From a virus: DNA of 29,212 bases. The notes beneath the pieces were generated by a model. It worked only from the letters and a program-made list of their open reading frames with translations. It was not told the DNA's origin and made no database searches. Where the stretch lies: positions 1 to 29,212 of the IMG/VR virus record IMGVR_UViG_3300034104_001855. The stretch is one strand, 5' to 3'. The position numbers and the translations under genes were made by a program. Shown here piece after piece: positions 15,224-22,665 of the stretch (positions are counted from its first letter, which is position 1; the number at the start of each line of letters is the position of its first letter).

Positions 15224-17947
15224 ATGCCGACCTACGAAGAATTTATCCAAGCGGCACGCAACGCCCGTAAGCGTGGTGCTGTTGATGATGAAAAGCGTCT
15301 GCTTGAGCTTGCCGCTCTTGAGCGACAGGCCGCTCCTGAAATTGTTTCTGGAACGCCCGAGCAGATGGCTGCTGCGCGTGCTAGAAACCTACAGGTTGAG
15401 CTTGGGCTTGAACAACCTGTAGTTCCTCCGTCTGAGCAAACTACTACCCTTGGAAGCCGCGCAATCAAGAGCTTTGCCCCAAATCAAAAGGACGTAGAGC
15501 GTTTCTATGACATTGAGTATGGACAGGGCAATTGGGTTCATCTTGGAGACAATCGCTACTTGGTTAAGACTGGATCTCCTGATAGTCCTAACATCAAAGA
15601 TCGCTGGGTAGTAGATAATCCCGCTGGTCTTGATGCTGGAGATGTTGCTGCTCTTGCTGGACAGACCCCGCAGTTGATTGCTGGTGCAACGTCTGCTTTG
15701 GCTATGACTCCCGGCCCCGCTGGAAACCTTGCAAAGCTGGCAAAGCTATCTGGTGCTAGTGCCGCCGCCTCCCAGCTTACTGGTGCTGTGCAGGATGTCT
15801 TGTTCCGTTTTGCTACGGACCAGAATATCGATCCATCTGAGATTGCTGCGCGCCGCGCACCCCAGTTGGCTGCTGAGTTTGCTGGTGGCGTTATGCTCCC
15901 CGTGGTGGCCGGGAAAGTGGCCGAAAAGGCTGCTTCTCGTTCTGCGATTGCTAAGGAATACAAGGCAATTGAGGCGGAAGGCCGTCAGGCTGTAAAAACG
16001 CTTCAACAGGCTGGTATTAATCCGGTGAACTCCGCTGAACTTGGTCAGGCGATTCGTGAGTCCACCACCAATCCTGCTGCTCAGCGTGCTAAGGCTGTTG
16101 GCGACTACATTGCTAATGCGGTGTCTGATGCGGATCGCCAAATTCGCGCTACCACTCAAAAGGCTTTGGGGCGTGCTTCGCAGGCTATTGATGCTCAGGC
16201 AATGCAGGTTATTGATGCCGCTGCCCCACAGATTAATCTTCAGCCAAGTGAGATTGTTTCAGCATCCTTGGCCGGAGCGTCGAAGCGCATTATTGATGAC
16301 CGCACCAATCTTCAGACGGTGTTTGATGCTGCGATGAATGAAATTGATGCAGCCGCCAAACAATCTGGTGCTGGCAAGTTTTTCGTTTCACTCAACAATA
16401 CCAAGAAGGCAATTGCGGATCTAAAATCAACACCTCTGCGTGGAATTGATCCGGCAACTGGTGAGTTGGCTCAAATTGATACAACGCCTACTATTAGAGG
16501 CATCGTTGCTGATCTTGAGCAAGCTGCTGGAACCACTCAACAGTTGCAGGCTGTTCGCAATATCCGTTCCCGTCTTGGTGAGTTTATTGGTGGCAAGGCG
16601 GACTTGTTCCCCGGCTTGGATGTTGGTGCAGCAAAGAAACTCTATGGAGCACTGTCGCAGGACATGGATAGCTCTATTTCAAAGCTGACTGGCAAGGGCG
16701 GCGATTTGATGCGCCAGTACAACTCTGAGTACAAGAAACTAGCCGAACTTGCTGAAACCAATAAGTTTGGTGCAGATATTGTTTCTGGCAATTTCAACAA
16801 CCCTAGCGACTTCGTAGATGTTTTGATGCAGGGCAAGAAAACAGACTGGGATGTTGCCCAGCAGCTTATTCCACCGAAGACATTCAATCAGGTACGCCGC
16901 GTTGTGCTGGACACCATGATTGGCGACTCTGCTAAAAAGGTTGCTGGTCAGGACGTTATCAACGTCGCTGGGTTGGTTCGCCGCATGGACTCCATGAAGG
17001 ACGCAGGCGTGCGCGATCAACTCTTTGGTGGGCCAAACGGAGTTAATGCCCTTCGTCGTTTTGCTGAGCGTCAAGATGCCCTACAGCGTGTTGGCGGTCT
17101 ATTTACCCGTCCATCTCTGCCGACGATGGATGAGTTTGATGAGGCCATCGGCATTGCCCAGCAGGCTGGACTCGATCAGGCCAATAAGTATTTCGATCAG
17201 GCTGTGTCGTTGGCTAAGAGCCGTCGCAATGGTCTTGCCGAGTCTTTGCTATCGCTCAGCCGTAACGGCAACTATACGTTCTCTGCCCGTAATCCGGAAG
17301 AGGTGCTGGATGCTGTTATTTTCAACAACGAAATCCGCCCAGCCTACATTCAGAACTTTTTGAATAGGATGCCCGCTCAGCAGCGTGCGGATCTTGGGGA
17401 TATGGCCTTCCAGCGTATCTTTGAGAACTCCCGTAATGCCGTAGCATCTGGTGTTAAGGGCAACCGCGAGCGTTACGACGTAGACTCGATTGTTAAGAAC
17501 GTCTTTGGCTCCAAGGAACGTGTCGATGCGATGCGCGACCTTATTGGGCAAAAGCGCATGGATATGCTTGAGGCTTGGGTAGCTTATGACACCAAGCTAA
17601 ACTTGGATCTGTCTAAGCGCGGCCTCAACACCCAGCGTGCGGCTAACTTGGTGGCTACTGCTCCCTATCCGAATCTGTTTGCTGCCCGCGCCACCTCGAT
17701 GGCTCTTGAGTCAATTGCCGGAATGAACTTCATCAAGAAGGCCAATCCTGCAAATATTGTCGCGTTCCCGCAGGCGCGTGCTGCGTTGATGCTTCCCACG
17801 AAGACCAACGCAGACATCGCGATTATTCAGCAGGCCATCAATATGGGCGGCAGAGACCTGTTTAACGACTACAATACGATGATGGACGAGCTTAATGACG
17901 ACCAGCAAGCTGCCGTCAATAAGTACCTGTTCAATCCGCCGTATTAA
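15224..17947 (+). CDS. Large helical internal virion (ejection-type) protein (907 aa)
   Basis: Begins MPTYEEFIQAARNARKRGAVDDEKRLLELA, a helical N-terminal motif seen in phage internal proteins. It is Ala-rich and predominantly helical throughout. Hydrophobic Gly/Ala stretches near residues 140-165 (GDVAALAGQTPQLIAGATSALAM) and 210-235 (AEFAGGVMLPVVAG) could insert in membranes, as expected for a protein forming an ejection conduit. No lysozyme motif was found. ATG 15224 is preferred to a TTG four codons upstream. Its TAA (17945-17947) overlaps the stop of the opposing - strand gene within one TTAA. The family is inferred from size, composition and gene order. Confidence 0.65.
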   Translation: MPTYEEFIQAARNARKRGAVDDEKRLLELAALERQAAPEIVSGTPEQMAAARARNLQVELGLEQPVVPPSEQTTTLGSRAIKSFAPNQKDVERFYDIEYGQGNWVHLGDNRYLVKTGSPDSPNIKDRWVVDNPAGLDAGDVAALAGQTPQLIAGATSALAMTPGPAGNLAKLAKLSGASAAASQLTGAVQDVLFRFATDQNIDPSEIAARRAPQLAAEFAGGVMLPVVAGKVAEKAASRSAIAKEYKAIEAEGRQAVKTLQQAGINPVNSAELGQAIRESTTNPAAQRAKAVGDYIANAVSDADRQIRATTQKALGRASQAIDAQAMQVIDAAAPQINLQPSEIVSASLAGASKRIIDDRTNLQTVFDAAMNEIDAAAKQSGAGKFFVSLNNTKKAIADLKSTPLRGIDPATGELAQIDTTPTIRGIVADLEQAAGTTQQLQAVRNIRSRLGEFIGGKADLFPGLDVGAAKKLYGALSQDMDSSISKLTGKGGDLMRQYNSEYKKLAELAETNKFGADIVSGNFNNPSDFVDVLMQGKKTDWDVAQQLIPPKTFNQVRRVVLDTMIGDSAKKVAGQDVINVAGLVRRMDSMKDAGVRDQLFGGPNGVNALRRFAERQDALQRVGGLFTRPSLPTMDEFDEAIGIAQQAGLDQANKYFDQAVSLAKSRRNGLAESLLSLSRNGNYTFSARNPEEVLDAVIFNNEIRPAYIQNFLNRMPAQQRADLGDMAFQRIFENSRNAVASGVKGNRERYDVDSIVKNVFGSKERVDAMRDLIGQKRMDMLEAWVAYDTKLNLDLSKRGLNTQRAANLVATAPYPNLFAARATSMALESIAGMNFIKKANPANIVAFPQARAALMLPTKTNADIAIIQQAINMGGRDLFNDYNTMMDELNDDQQAAVNKYLFNPPY

Positions 17948-18927
17948 TTCAAAGCGCGGCCATTAACGATCCGGTAGTTGTGGACGTGAAACTCGTCCCC
18001 ATCTAGGTGGATGATGGCTGCACCGTGATTGTAGCTGTTATACGGGGAGTAGGCGGGGTGGAGGTCCGATAGGCACCCCACGCTCCAAGTGGTCGTTATA
18101 GAGCCGTCTAGGGCCGTTTCCGTGTGCTCTGACGTGCGATGGTGATGGCCCACCATACAGCTCTGCTTGGCCTTAAGGTAGGCTCCGCGAGCAGGGTTCA
18201 CCGGGGGCGCGAAGCCCTTGAAGAACTCATGCCCGTGCATCACGGCCAGCCCACCCACCATGATGATGCGCTTATCCGTGACATATTCGATGTCGTGCTC
18301 GTCAAAGGCCAAGAGGTTCTCCAGCGCGAACTCATCCAGATGAAAGATTTCGGGAGCCTTGGTCATCATGTAGGTCTTGAACCTATCCTCATGGTTGCCG
18401 TCGCGCCAGACGATGCGGGCATCAGGGAACCGCTCACGGAGATAGGCCAATAGCTCGTTGGTGGTATCCCGCTCCTGCTTGAAGTTGCGGGCGCGAGGAT
18501 CACGGACGAACGTGGACAGCGAATGGCAGTCGATGGTGTCGCCGTTGAGGATGATGCCGTCTACGTCCTCCTTGAGCGCACGTTTCACCGCGCACTCAAT
18601 AGCCGCTGGGGTGTGGTAGGGAACGTGGATGTCAGACAGGATAGCCACCTTCTCCACGCCATCCATGATGAAGGGCGTGAACTCACGGGTGACGGATGCT
18701 GGGATTTGGCGCACAGGTGTAGTTGGTTCAGTTAATCCACGGACTTCACGACAACGCTTTCCCAGCGCACCCCGGCGATAGCGTATCGCCACGTAGGCAG
18801 CATCGAAAGTGGGCCAAAGGAGCGAGTGCTCCTTGTACATCATGCGAGCCAGTTGGCGGCTCGGCAGGGTAGGATGCGCGGCGAGGTACTCCTCAACTAC
18901 GGCAGCAACATCAGGATTGTTGGGCAT
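17944..18927 (-). CDS. HTH-metallophosphoesterase (calcineurin-like, 327 aa)
   Basis: Residues about 5-60 are a basic helical region (VEEYLAAHPTLPSRQLARMMYKE onward, AIRYRRGALGKRCRE) resembling a helix-turn-helix DNA-binding unit. The rest is a calcineurin-like phosphoesterase with the full metal set: SDIH (D99, H101), NGDTID (D130), RDGNHED (N178, H179), HGH (231-233) and GHHHR (261-263). Such enzymes hydrolyse phosphodiesters or phosphomonoesters; with an HTH a DNA or nucleotide substrate is plausible but not shown. It is the last gene of the leftward unit. An in-frame GTG at 18933 is an alternative start; both overlap the previous gene slightly. Confidence 0.85.
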   Translation of the reverse strand: MPNNPDVAAVVEEYLAAHPTLPSRQLARMMYKEHSLLWPTFDAAYVAIRYRRGALGKRCREVRGLTEPTTPVRQIPASVTREFTPFIMDGVEKVAILSDIHVPYHTPAAIECAVKRALKEDVDGIILNGDTIDCHSLSTFVRDPRARNFKQERDTTNELLAYLRERFPDARIVWRDGNHEDRFKTYMMTKAPEIFHLDEFALENLLAFDEHDIEYVTDKRIIMVGGLAVMHGHEFFKGFAPPVNPARGAYLKAKQSCMVGHHHRTSEHTETALDGSITTTWSVGCLSDLHPAYSPYNSYNHGAAIIHLDGDEFHVHNYRIVNGRALN

Positions 18928-19129
18928 GGACACTCAGGATAGCACGGTCGATTGCTGCGCGTAGTGAAGGTCCATCGGTAATCATCAAGTGCTCTTCGCT
19001 CTCATCCATGTAGACAATCTTGAACGTGGGATCGCCGTCACCGTTAATGGTGAAGGCAATCTCGATGACGTATTGCTCAATCCAGTTTACTCTGCTTTCG
19101 TCCTCTGGCTGGTCTAGTTTTGGGATCAT
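18911..19129 (-). CDS. Hypothetical acidic protein (72 aa)
   Basis: Unrecognised protein with a beta-rich middle (WIEQYVIEIAFTINGDGDPTFKIVYMDESEEHLMI) and a helical end (SLRAAIDRAILSVHAQ). Acidic overall. It overlaps the HNH gene upstream by 53 bases at its 5' end, so the true start could be somewhat later, although no other ATG is present in the first 45 codons. It overlaps the phosphoesterase gene by 17 or 23 bases. No nuclease or binding motif is visible. Confidence 0.6.
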   Translation of the reverse strand: MIPKLDQPEDESRVNWIEQYVIEIAFTINGDGDPTFKIVYMDESEEHLMITDGPSLRAAIDRAILSVHAQQS

Positions 19130-19475
19130 GGGTTATGTTTTTATGGCAGGGCTTACATATCACCTGCAAATCTTTTGCCTCGCAGAACAAGCGTTCCACA
19201 AAGCCGGGGAGATCGGAGTAGCTCTTGAGTGAGCCGCACTCCACGACGTGATGCACTTGGGTGTTCTTCTGGATGAACCACCCGCCGCACACGCCGCATT
19301 GATATTCGTTTTTCTGTAGTTTGTTTGGTCCCCTGTAGGTACGTTTAGCCGCATTGCGGCATTGGTAGTTTGGCGGATAGCGAGTGAAGGCACGCCGCAG
19401 GGCAGAACGGATGAAGCCCCAATAACGAGCACTTGTCCACGTTCCGCCACAATGTGTCTTCTCTGGCTTAGGCAT
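19077..19475 (-). CDS. HNH nuclease-like zinc protein (132 aa)
   Basis: A basic N-terminal half is followed by a Cys/His core: C60-x2-C63 (YQCGVCGGWF), H75-H76 (TQVHHVVECG), then C107-x2-C110-H111 (DLQVICKPCHKNITH). CxxC, HH and CxxCH in this spacing is the usual outline of zinc-containing HNH endonucleases of phages. Possible roles are packaging-linked nicking, genome processing or mobility. Its place in the replication block, away from a terminase, leaves this open. The start codon overlaps the stop of the 25-codon reading frame upstream by one base. Confidence 0.78.
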   Translation of the reverse strand: MPKPEKTHCGGTWTSARYWGFIRSALRRAFTRYPPNYQCRNAAKRTYRGPNKLQKNEYQCGVCGGWFIQKNTQVHHVVECGSLKSYSDLPGFVERLFCEAKDLQVICKPCHKNITHDPKTRPARGRKQSKLD

Positions 19476-19552
19476 TAGTCAATCCAGTCGAGGACAGCCT
19501 CAACGGTGGTGCTAATGGCCCAGATGGCCGCGAATCCAAGTAGGAGTGTCAT
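19475..19552 (-). CDS. Putative 25-aa membrane microprotein
   Basis: A complete 26-codon frame fills the gap between two genes. Its ATG overlaps the previous stop in ATGA (19549-19552), and its TAA shares one base with the next ATG. The product is one hydrophobic helix (MTLLLGFAAIWAISTTVEAV) with an acidic end LDWID. The perfect coupling at both ends argues for translation, at least to carry ribosomes into the HNH gene. A membrane function is only inferred. Confidence 0.45.
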   Translation of the reverse strand: MTLLLGFAAIWAISTTVEAVLDWID

Positions 19553-19947
19553 GGCTTGGCCTCCTTGGCGCGTGCGGCGTCAATGGCGGCGTCGAGATCA
19601 AAAGTGATCGACACGCAAAACGACTGAAGAATTTCAGACACCTCCATCGTCTCGCTGTTTTTTATGTAACGGTAGCGTTCTGCGTCGGCCCGCAGCACGG
19701 CGTTCTCCTTCTGACCCTCGCAGTCGGTGCCACCGCAGGAACATTCCCATTGGGTTTGATTTTCCAGAGCCGCGAGCCTGTTGCACAGCGCGGTGTTGTC
19801 GGCGTCCTGCCTGAGCGTAACCAGCCGATAGCGTTCGGCCTTCTCCCGTAGCGCGGCGTTCTCGCGTTCGAGTTGTTGCATTTTTTGCAACAGCTCCTCC
19901 ATCTCGGTCAGGTTGGAATTGCTCCAAGATTGTGTGTCTTTGTTCAT
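19549..19947 (-). CDS. Coiled-coil small early protein (132 aa)
   Basis: Unrecognised by function. An N-terminal coiled coil (LTEMEELLQKMQQLERENAALREKAERYR) is followed by a small Cys cluster (CSCGGTDCEG) and a second helical unit (KENAVLRADAERYRYIKNS). The end DAAIDAARAKEAKP is nearly the same as that of the 22662-23015 protein (RAAIDAARAKEGQP). This ERENAALR/AIDAARAKE style is common in phage accessory proteins of the Ea22 kind. It is coupled at both ends by ATGA overlaps, to the SWIM-like gene upstream and the membrane microprotein frame downstream. Confidence 0.7.
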   Translation of the reverse strand: MNKDTQSWSNSNLTEMEELLQKMQQLERENAALREKAERYRLVTLRQDADNTALCNRLAALENQTQWECSCGGTDCEGQKENAVLRADAERYRYIKNSETMEVSEILQSFCVSITFDLDAAIDAARAKEAKP

Positions 19948-20210
19948 GCTCTTCCGTTCATTGAGTCTAAGACCAAGCTACCTAGCTCAACAAGGCAGGC
20001 ATTGATATGTTTGCAGCGGGTGGCCTCTGGCTTCCCATACTGCACAATCTTGCCCGTCCTGTTAAGAATCGGTAGGCGGCGCGTGCTGAAGTCGGTGCAA
20101 GAACACTCCCCGTTGCCTTTGTGCTCACTTAGGTCAACGAGGTAGTATTGCTGATGCACCGTCTCCGACAGCACCTCATAGGTTAGTTTGTCTCTAGTTG
20201 TTACGATCAT
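19944..20210 (-). CDS. SWIM-like zinc finger protein (88 aa)
   Basis: Contains YYLVDLSEHKGNGECSCTDF, then 27 residues, then CKHI: C36-x-C38 ... C66-x-H68, which is the CxC...CxH pattern of SWIM zinc fingers. The Leu/Arg-rich segment between (STRRLPILNRTGKIV) also fits. SWIM fingers bind DNA or protein partners, for example in recombination helpers; the phage role is not known. It lies in the replication operon between a helical small protein and a coiled-coil protein, with overlaps at both ends. Confidence 0.65.
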   Translation of the reverse strand: MIVTTRDKLTYEVLSETVHQQYYLVDLSEHKGNGECSCTDFSTRRLPILNRTGKIVQYGKPEATRCKHINACLVELGSLVLDSMNGRA

Positions 20211-20412
20211 CGTCGTAGGGCAGCGTAGTGGTCATCACCGTGTACGCCTCCACGCCGTTCTTCACGCTCTCGGTGAGAGCCTTGTGCCGCTCAAGGGCGG
20301 CGAAGAAATCCTTGGGGTTCCCCGTTTCAAGGGAAGCAAGCACGTCGTGCTGGCCTGCTTCAAGGATGCGGATGTAGTTAGCTTCAATACTGTCGAGGTC
20401 CATGTTTGTCAT
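20194..20412 (-). CDS. Hypothetical helical protein (72 aa)
   Basis: From ATG 20412, in ATGA overlap with the upstream HNH-like gene, the product begins MTNMDLDSIEANYIRILEAGQ and contains a helical region (DFFAALERHKALTESVKNGVEAYTVM) ending in an acidic-polar YDDDRNN. A longer in-frame start at 20445 would overlap the upstream gene by 37 bases and is less likely. No family recognised. It belongs to the translationally coupled series of the leftward unit. Confidence 0.6.
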   Translation of the reverse strand: MTNMDLDSIEANYIRILEAGQHDVLASLETGNPKDFFAALERHKALTESVKNGVEAYTVMTTTLPYDDDRNN

Positions 20413-20717
20413 CTTGGTAGCATATATCCCCGCTCGTATGCCCATTGGGGATGGTAGTGAATTTTGTTATGTGACTCGCGGCATACAGCGAGCCAATGAG
20501 TTGTGTCGTTCAGTCTGCCGTGCCAACGTCCCCGGCGGTGGTGGATGTCTTCCGAGGCTGGGGCGTTGAGCGGTTGGCCTTCGTACTTGAGGCCGTTCTC
20601 TTGGAGGTACACCTCGCAATACGGATGAGCTTCAAGGTAGGCTTTACGGAGCTTCGCATATTCTCGTAGCTCCTTGGACCTCTTGCTGCTCACCCGCTTG
20701 AGAGGCGTCCGCTTCAC
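20409..20717 (-). CDS. HNH-like phage protein, SEDIHHRRGR motif (102 aa)
   Basis: Basic start (KRTPLKRVSSKRSKELREYAKLRKAYL), then HPYCEV (C34), SEDIHHRRGRWHGRLND (H59, H60) and HWLAVCRESHNKIHYHPQWA (C79, H83, H87), ending YERGYMLPR. This DIHHRRGR...VCR--H--IH--P-WA arrangement is a familiar phage HNH-fold protein. The first Cys pair is incomplete, so zinc binding may use C34 and C79 with His. It may nick or process DNA, or be an inactive binding version. It is coupled by ATGA to genes on both sides. Confidence 0.72.
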   Translation of the reverse strand: MKRTPLKRVSSKRSKELREYAKLRKAYLEAHPYCEVYLQENGLKYEGQPLNAPASEDIHHRRGRWHGRLNDTTHWLAVCRESHNKIHYHPQWAYERGYMLPR

Positions 20718-20935
20718 CGGATGGCTTCTTCCAAGTCGGCAATCACCTCATCAATTGCGTCAGCCACTTCACCGCTTGGGCGAAACTTAGCAATGATCTG
20801 GTGCAGCTCGTCGATAGCGTCTTTAATAACAGCGATCTTCTCAATGTTGCTGATGTCGGCCTCCTTGAGGTCATCGCGCAGAGCATTGTTGTCGCGGTAC
20901 AGGTTGAGCAGTTCTTGTTGGTTGTCTGTGTTCAT
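20714..20935 (-). CDS. Hypothetical helical coiled-coil protein (73 aa)
   Basis: All-helical, acidic small protein (ELLNLYRDNNALRDDLKEADISNIEKIAVIKDAIDELHQIIAKF in outline, ending ADLEEAIR). It sits directly downstream of the DnaB-like helicase, with its ATG in the helicase stop codon overlap, so it could be a helicase partner such as a loader or modulator. That is only positional inference. No motif recognised. Confidence 0.6.
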   Translation of the reverse strand: MNTDNQQELLNLYRDNNALRDDLKEADISNIEKIAVIKDAIDELHQIIAKFRPSGEVADAIDEVIADLEEAIR

Positions 20936-22194
20936 GTTGTTCTCTCGATGAATTTGGTGTGCGGGGCGAAAAATGTCAAGCGTGTTTGGTAGAGTGCGCC
21001 ATCTCTGTTTTTGAGTTGGTAGAGTTCTTGGAGGTATTCGCTGCGGTCGTAGCCCTGTAGCTGACCAGCATCGTCCTTGCTAGGACGGTGCAGGGCAAGC
21101 ACACGGTGGGCGTCTTCCTCGATGCTTCCGGTGTCGCGGAAGTCGGTGCGCCCCGGCGGGCGGTCCTCACGTTCGTTGCCACGGTTGAGTTGAGCAGCGA
21201 CAATGAGGGTGCAGCCGAGGGCTTTCTTGAGCGGGATCATAGCCTTGGATAGCTTGGTCATCCGCTCGTAAGCACCGTCTGCATTGACCTTGATGAGGCC
21301 GAGATAGTCGATGATTACGAGGTCAGGCTTCCACGTTGCCGCGATGAGTCGGCAGCGGGCTTCGATCTGCTCAAGGCTAAGGTCGCGCTCAAAGACAAGC
21401 AGGGGCTTCTCCTTGAGCTTGGCCACCTCATTAACGAGGTCGTCTTGCTTGGACTTAAACTCCTGCCGCAGATGGCGGAGATTAACCCCTGCACGCTGCG
21501 CTGCCATCTGAAGGATGACGGCCTTCGCTGATGTCTCCAAGGTGAAGTAGGCTACCCTCAATCCGCGATACAGGTTGTGCTGCGCGAGTTGCGCCATGAA
21601 GGACGACTTACCTGTGGAGGTCCGCGCTCCAACGATGACGTATTCATGCATCCCAATCGATCCCGCGCCCTCGTCAAAGCGGCGCAAGCCCGTCACGACA
21701 ACTTTCTCATCGGCGGTGTTACCCGTAACTTGTCCGGTGATCCACGCCATCGCCTCTTCTACAGTTTCCGGCAGGCTCACCTCCGTGCGTTCCTCTGGCT
21801 TGAGGTGCTCGGCTAAGGCTTCAACGGTCTCCTTGATGTCCTTGTAGGGCTTGCCGTCGTCAATCAGGGAGAGGGCGTCGTTAAGGGCTGGGCGAAGCTG
21901 GGCGATGATCCCAGCCTCAAGCACACGGCTCAGGGCTTTCTTTCCGTGAGTCTGGGTGGGTGCAGACGCTTCGCAAGCGAGCAGTTCGTCAGCGGGGCAG
22001 TCGGTTCCCATCTCCAAGAAGATGGCCTGCATATCCGTGAGTTTGCTGTTCGTGCGCGAATCCAGCAACTGAAGCCAGATCCGCTTGCGGTCGTCGCTAG
22101 TGAACGCATCAGCCTTCAGCCCGCTGCCGATGGCATGGTCGATGAGCGTTGGCTCCAGCATACAGGAGCCTAAGAACACTTGTTCGTAGTTCAT
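20932..22194 (-). CDS. dnaB: DnaB-like replicative helicase (420 aa)
   Basis: RecA-fold hexameric helicase. The N-terminal domain (about 1-100) begins NYEQVFLGSCMLEPTLID, as in DnaB. Walker A is GARTSTGKSS (189-198). FTLE gives the catalytic Glu at 220. Walker B is DLVIIDYLGLI (291-301). The DnaB motif 4 VAAQLNRGNE follows at 332-341, and R(D)TGSIEEDAHRVLALHR near the end carries the arginine-finger region. It unwinds the fork 5'-3' for phage replication. At 420 aa it is slightly shorter than bacterial DnaB. ATG 22194 sits in an ATGA overlap with the membrane-protein gene; the open frame upstream is not needed. No primase domain is fused. Confidence 0.92.
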   Translation of the reverse strand: MNYEQVFLGSCMLEPTLIDHAIGSGLKADAFTSDDRKRIWLQLLDSRTNSKLTDMQAIFLEMGTDCPADELLACEASAPTQTHGKKALSRVLEAGIIAQLRPALNDALSLIDDGKPYKDIKETVEALAEHLKPEERTEVSLPETVEEAMAWITGQVTGNTADEKVVVTGLRRFDEGAGSIGMHEYVIVGARTSTGKSSFMAQLAQHNLYRGLRVAYFTLETSAKAVILQMAAQRAGVNLRHLRQEFKSKQDDLVNEVAKLKEKPLLVFERDLSLEQIEARCRLIAATWKPDLVIIDYLGLIKVNADGAYERMTKLSKAMIPLKKALGCTLIVAAQLNRGNEREDRPPGRTDFRDTGSIEEDAHRVLALHRPSKDDAGQLQGYDRSEYLQELYQLKNRDGALYQTRLTFFAPHTKFIERTT

Positions 22195-22376
22195 AGCTGT
22201 GCCTCCTTGGCAGCGATGACGATGACAATGCCCAGCCCAATCCAAGCTATAGCCAACAGTCCGTCTACCAAATAAACCCAGATGGGACGGAGCCTGATTG
22301 TGAACTCCATGAAACAACTATTAGCGAGCCAGCCGCCGTAGGCTACGCAAAGACACCCAAGCAATAATCCAATCAT
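22191..22376 (-). CDS. Two-TM small membrane protein (61 aa)
   Basis: Hydrophobic segments at about 1-22 (MIGLLLGCLCVAYGGWLANSC) and 35-56 (YLVDGLLAIAWIGLGIVIVIAA), joined by a basic loop (EFTIRLRPIW) and ending in KEAQL. It lies just upstream of the helicase with an ATGA overlap. Function unknown; an inner-membrane accessory protein of early infection is possible. Together with 22450-22665 it forms a pair of small two-TM proteins in the same operon. Confidence 0.6.
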   Translation of the reverse strand: MIGLLLGCLCVAYGGWLANSCFMEFTIRLRPIWVYLVDGLLAIAWIGLGIVIVIAAKEAQL

Positions 22377-22378
22377 GG

Positions 22379-22453
22379 CTAGTCCTCCTCCTTCCCGCGT
22401 GCGTCGCGCAAGAATTCCCCCGGGGAGGGATTAGCGAAGCTTGGAAAGCTCAT
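22379..22453 (-). CDS. Putative 24-aa microprotein
   Basis: A complete frame exactly filling the space between two membrane-protein genes. Its ATG overlaps the upstream stop in ATGA (22450-22453), and its TAG ends 2 bases before the next ATG. The product is MSFPSFANPSPGEFLRDARG followed by KEED. Soluble, no hydrophobic helix. DARGKE resembles the AARAKE ends of neighbouring accessory proteins. Support is positional only. Confidence 0.4.
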   Translation of the reverse strand: MSFPSFANPSPGEFLRDARGKEED

Positions 22454-22665
22454 GGTCTGAAGCCCTTGATTGCAGCAAAAATTAGGAGCACGCTGAGAAC
22501 GACGCAAAGCAACGCGATCAAGCAATCCCGCACCAAGCCCCACAGTGGCGGACGCTTAAAGGCTAGAGCGGTCGCGACGAAACTGCCAATCAGCAGGAAC
22601 GCGCAGCCAATTACGAGTCCGTTAATCAACACGTTCATGGCTTGCTCTCCAATAAACACGCTCAT
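22450..22665 (-). CDS. Two-TM small membrane protein (71 aa)
   Basis: Begins MSVFIGEQAMNVLING. Helix 1 is about 12-34 (LINGLVIGCAFLLIGSFVATALA), then a KRPPLWGLVRD loop, then helix 2 about 47-66 (LIALLCVVLSVLLIFAAI) and a basic end KGFRP. The start is the ATG in the ATGA overlap with the upstream gene at 22665; a longer frame exists but would run deep into that gene. It is similar in layout but not in sequence to the 22191-22376 protein. Function unknown. Confidence 0.6.
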   Translation of the reverse strand: MSVFIGEQAMNVLINGLVIGCAFLLIGSFVATALAFKRPPLWGLVRDCLIALLCVVLSVLLIFAAIKGFRP

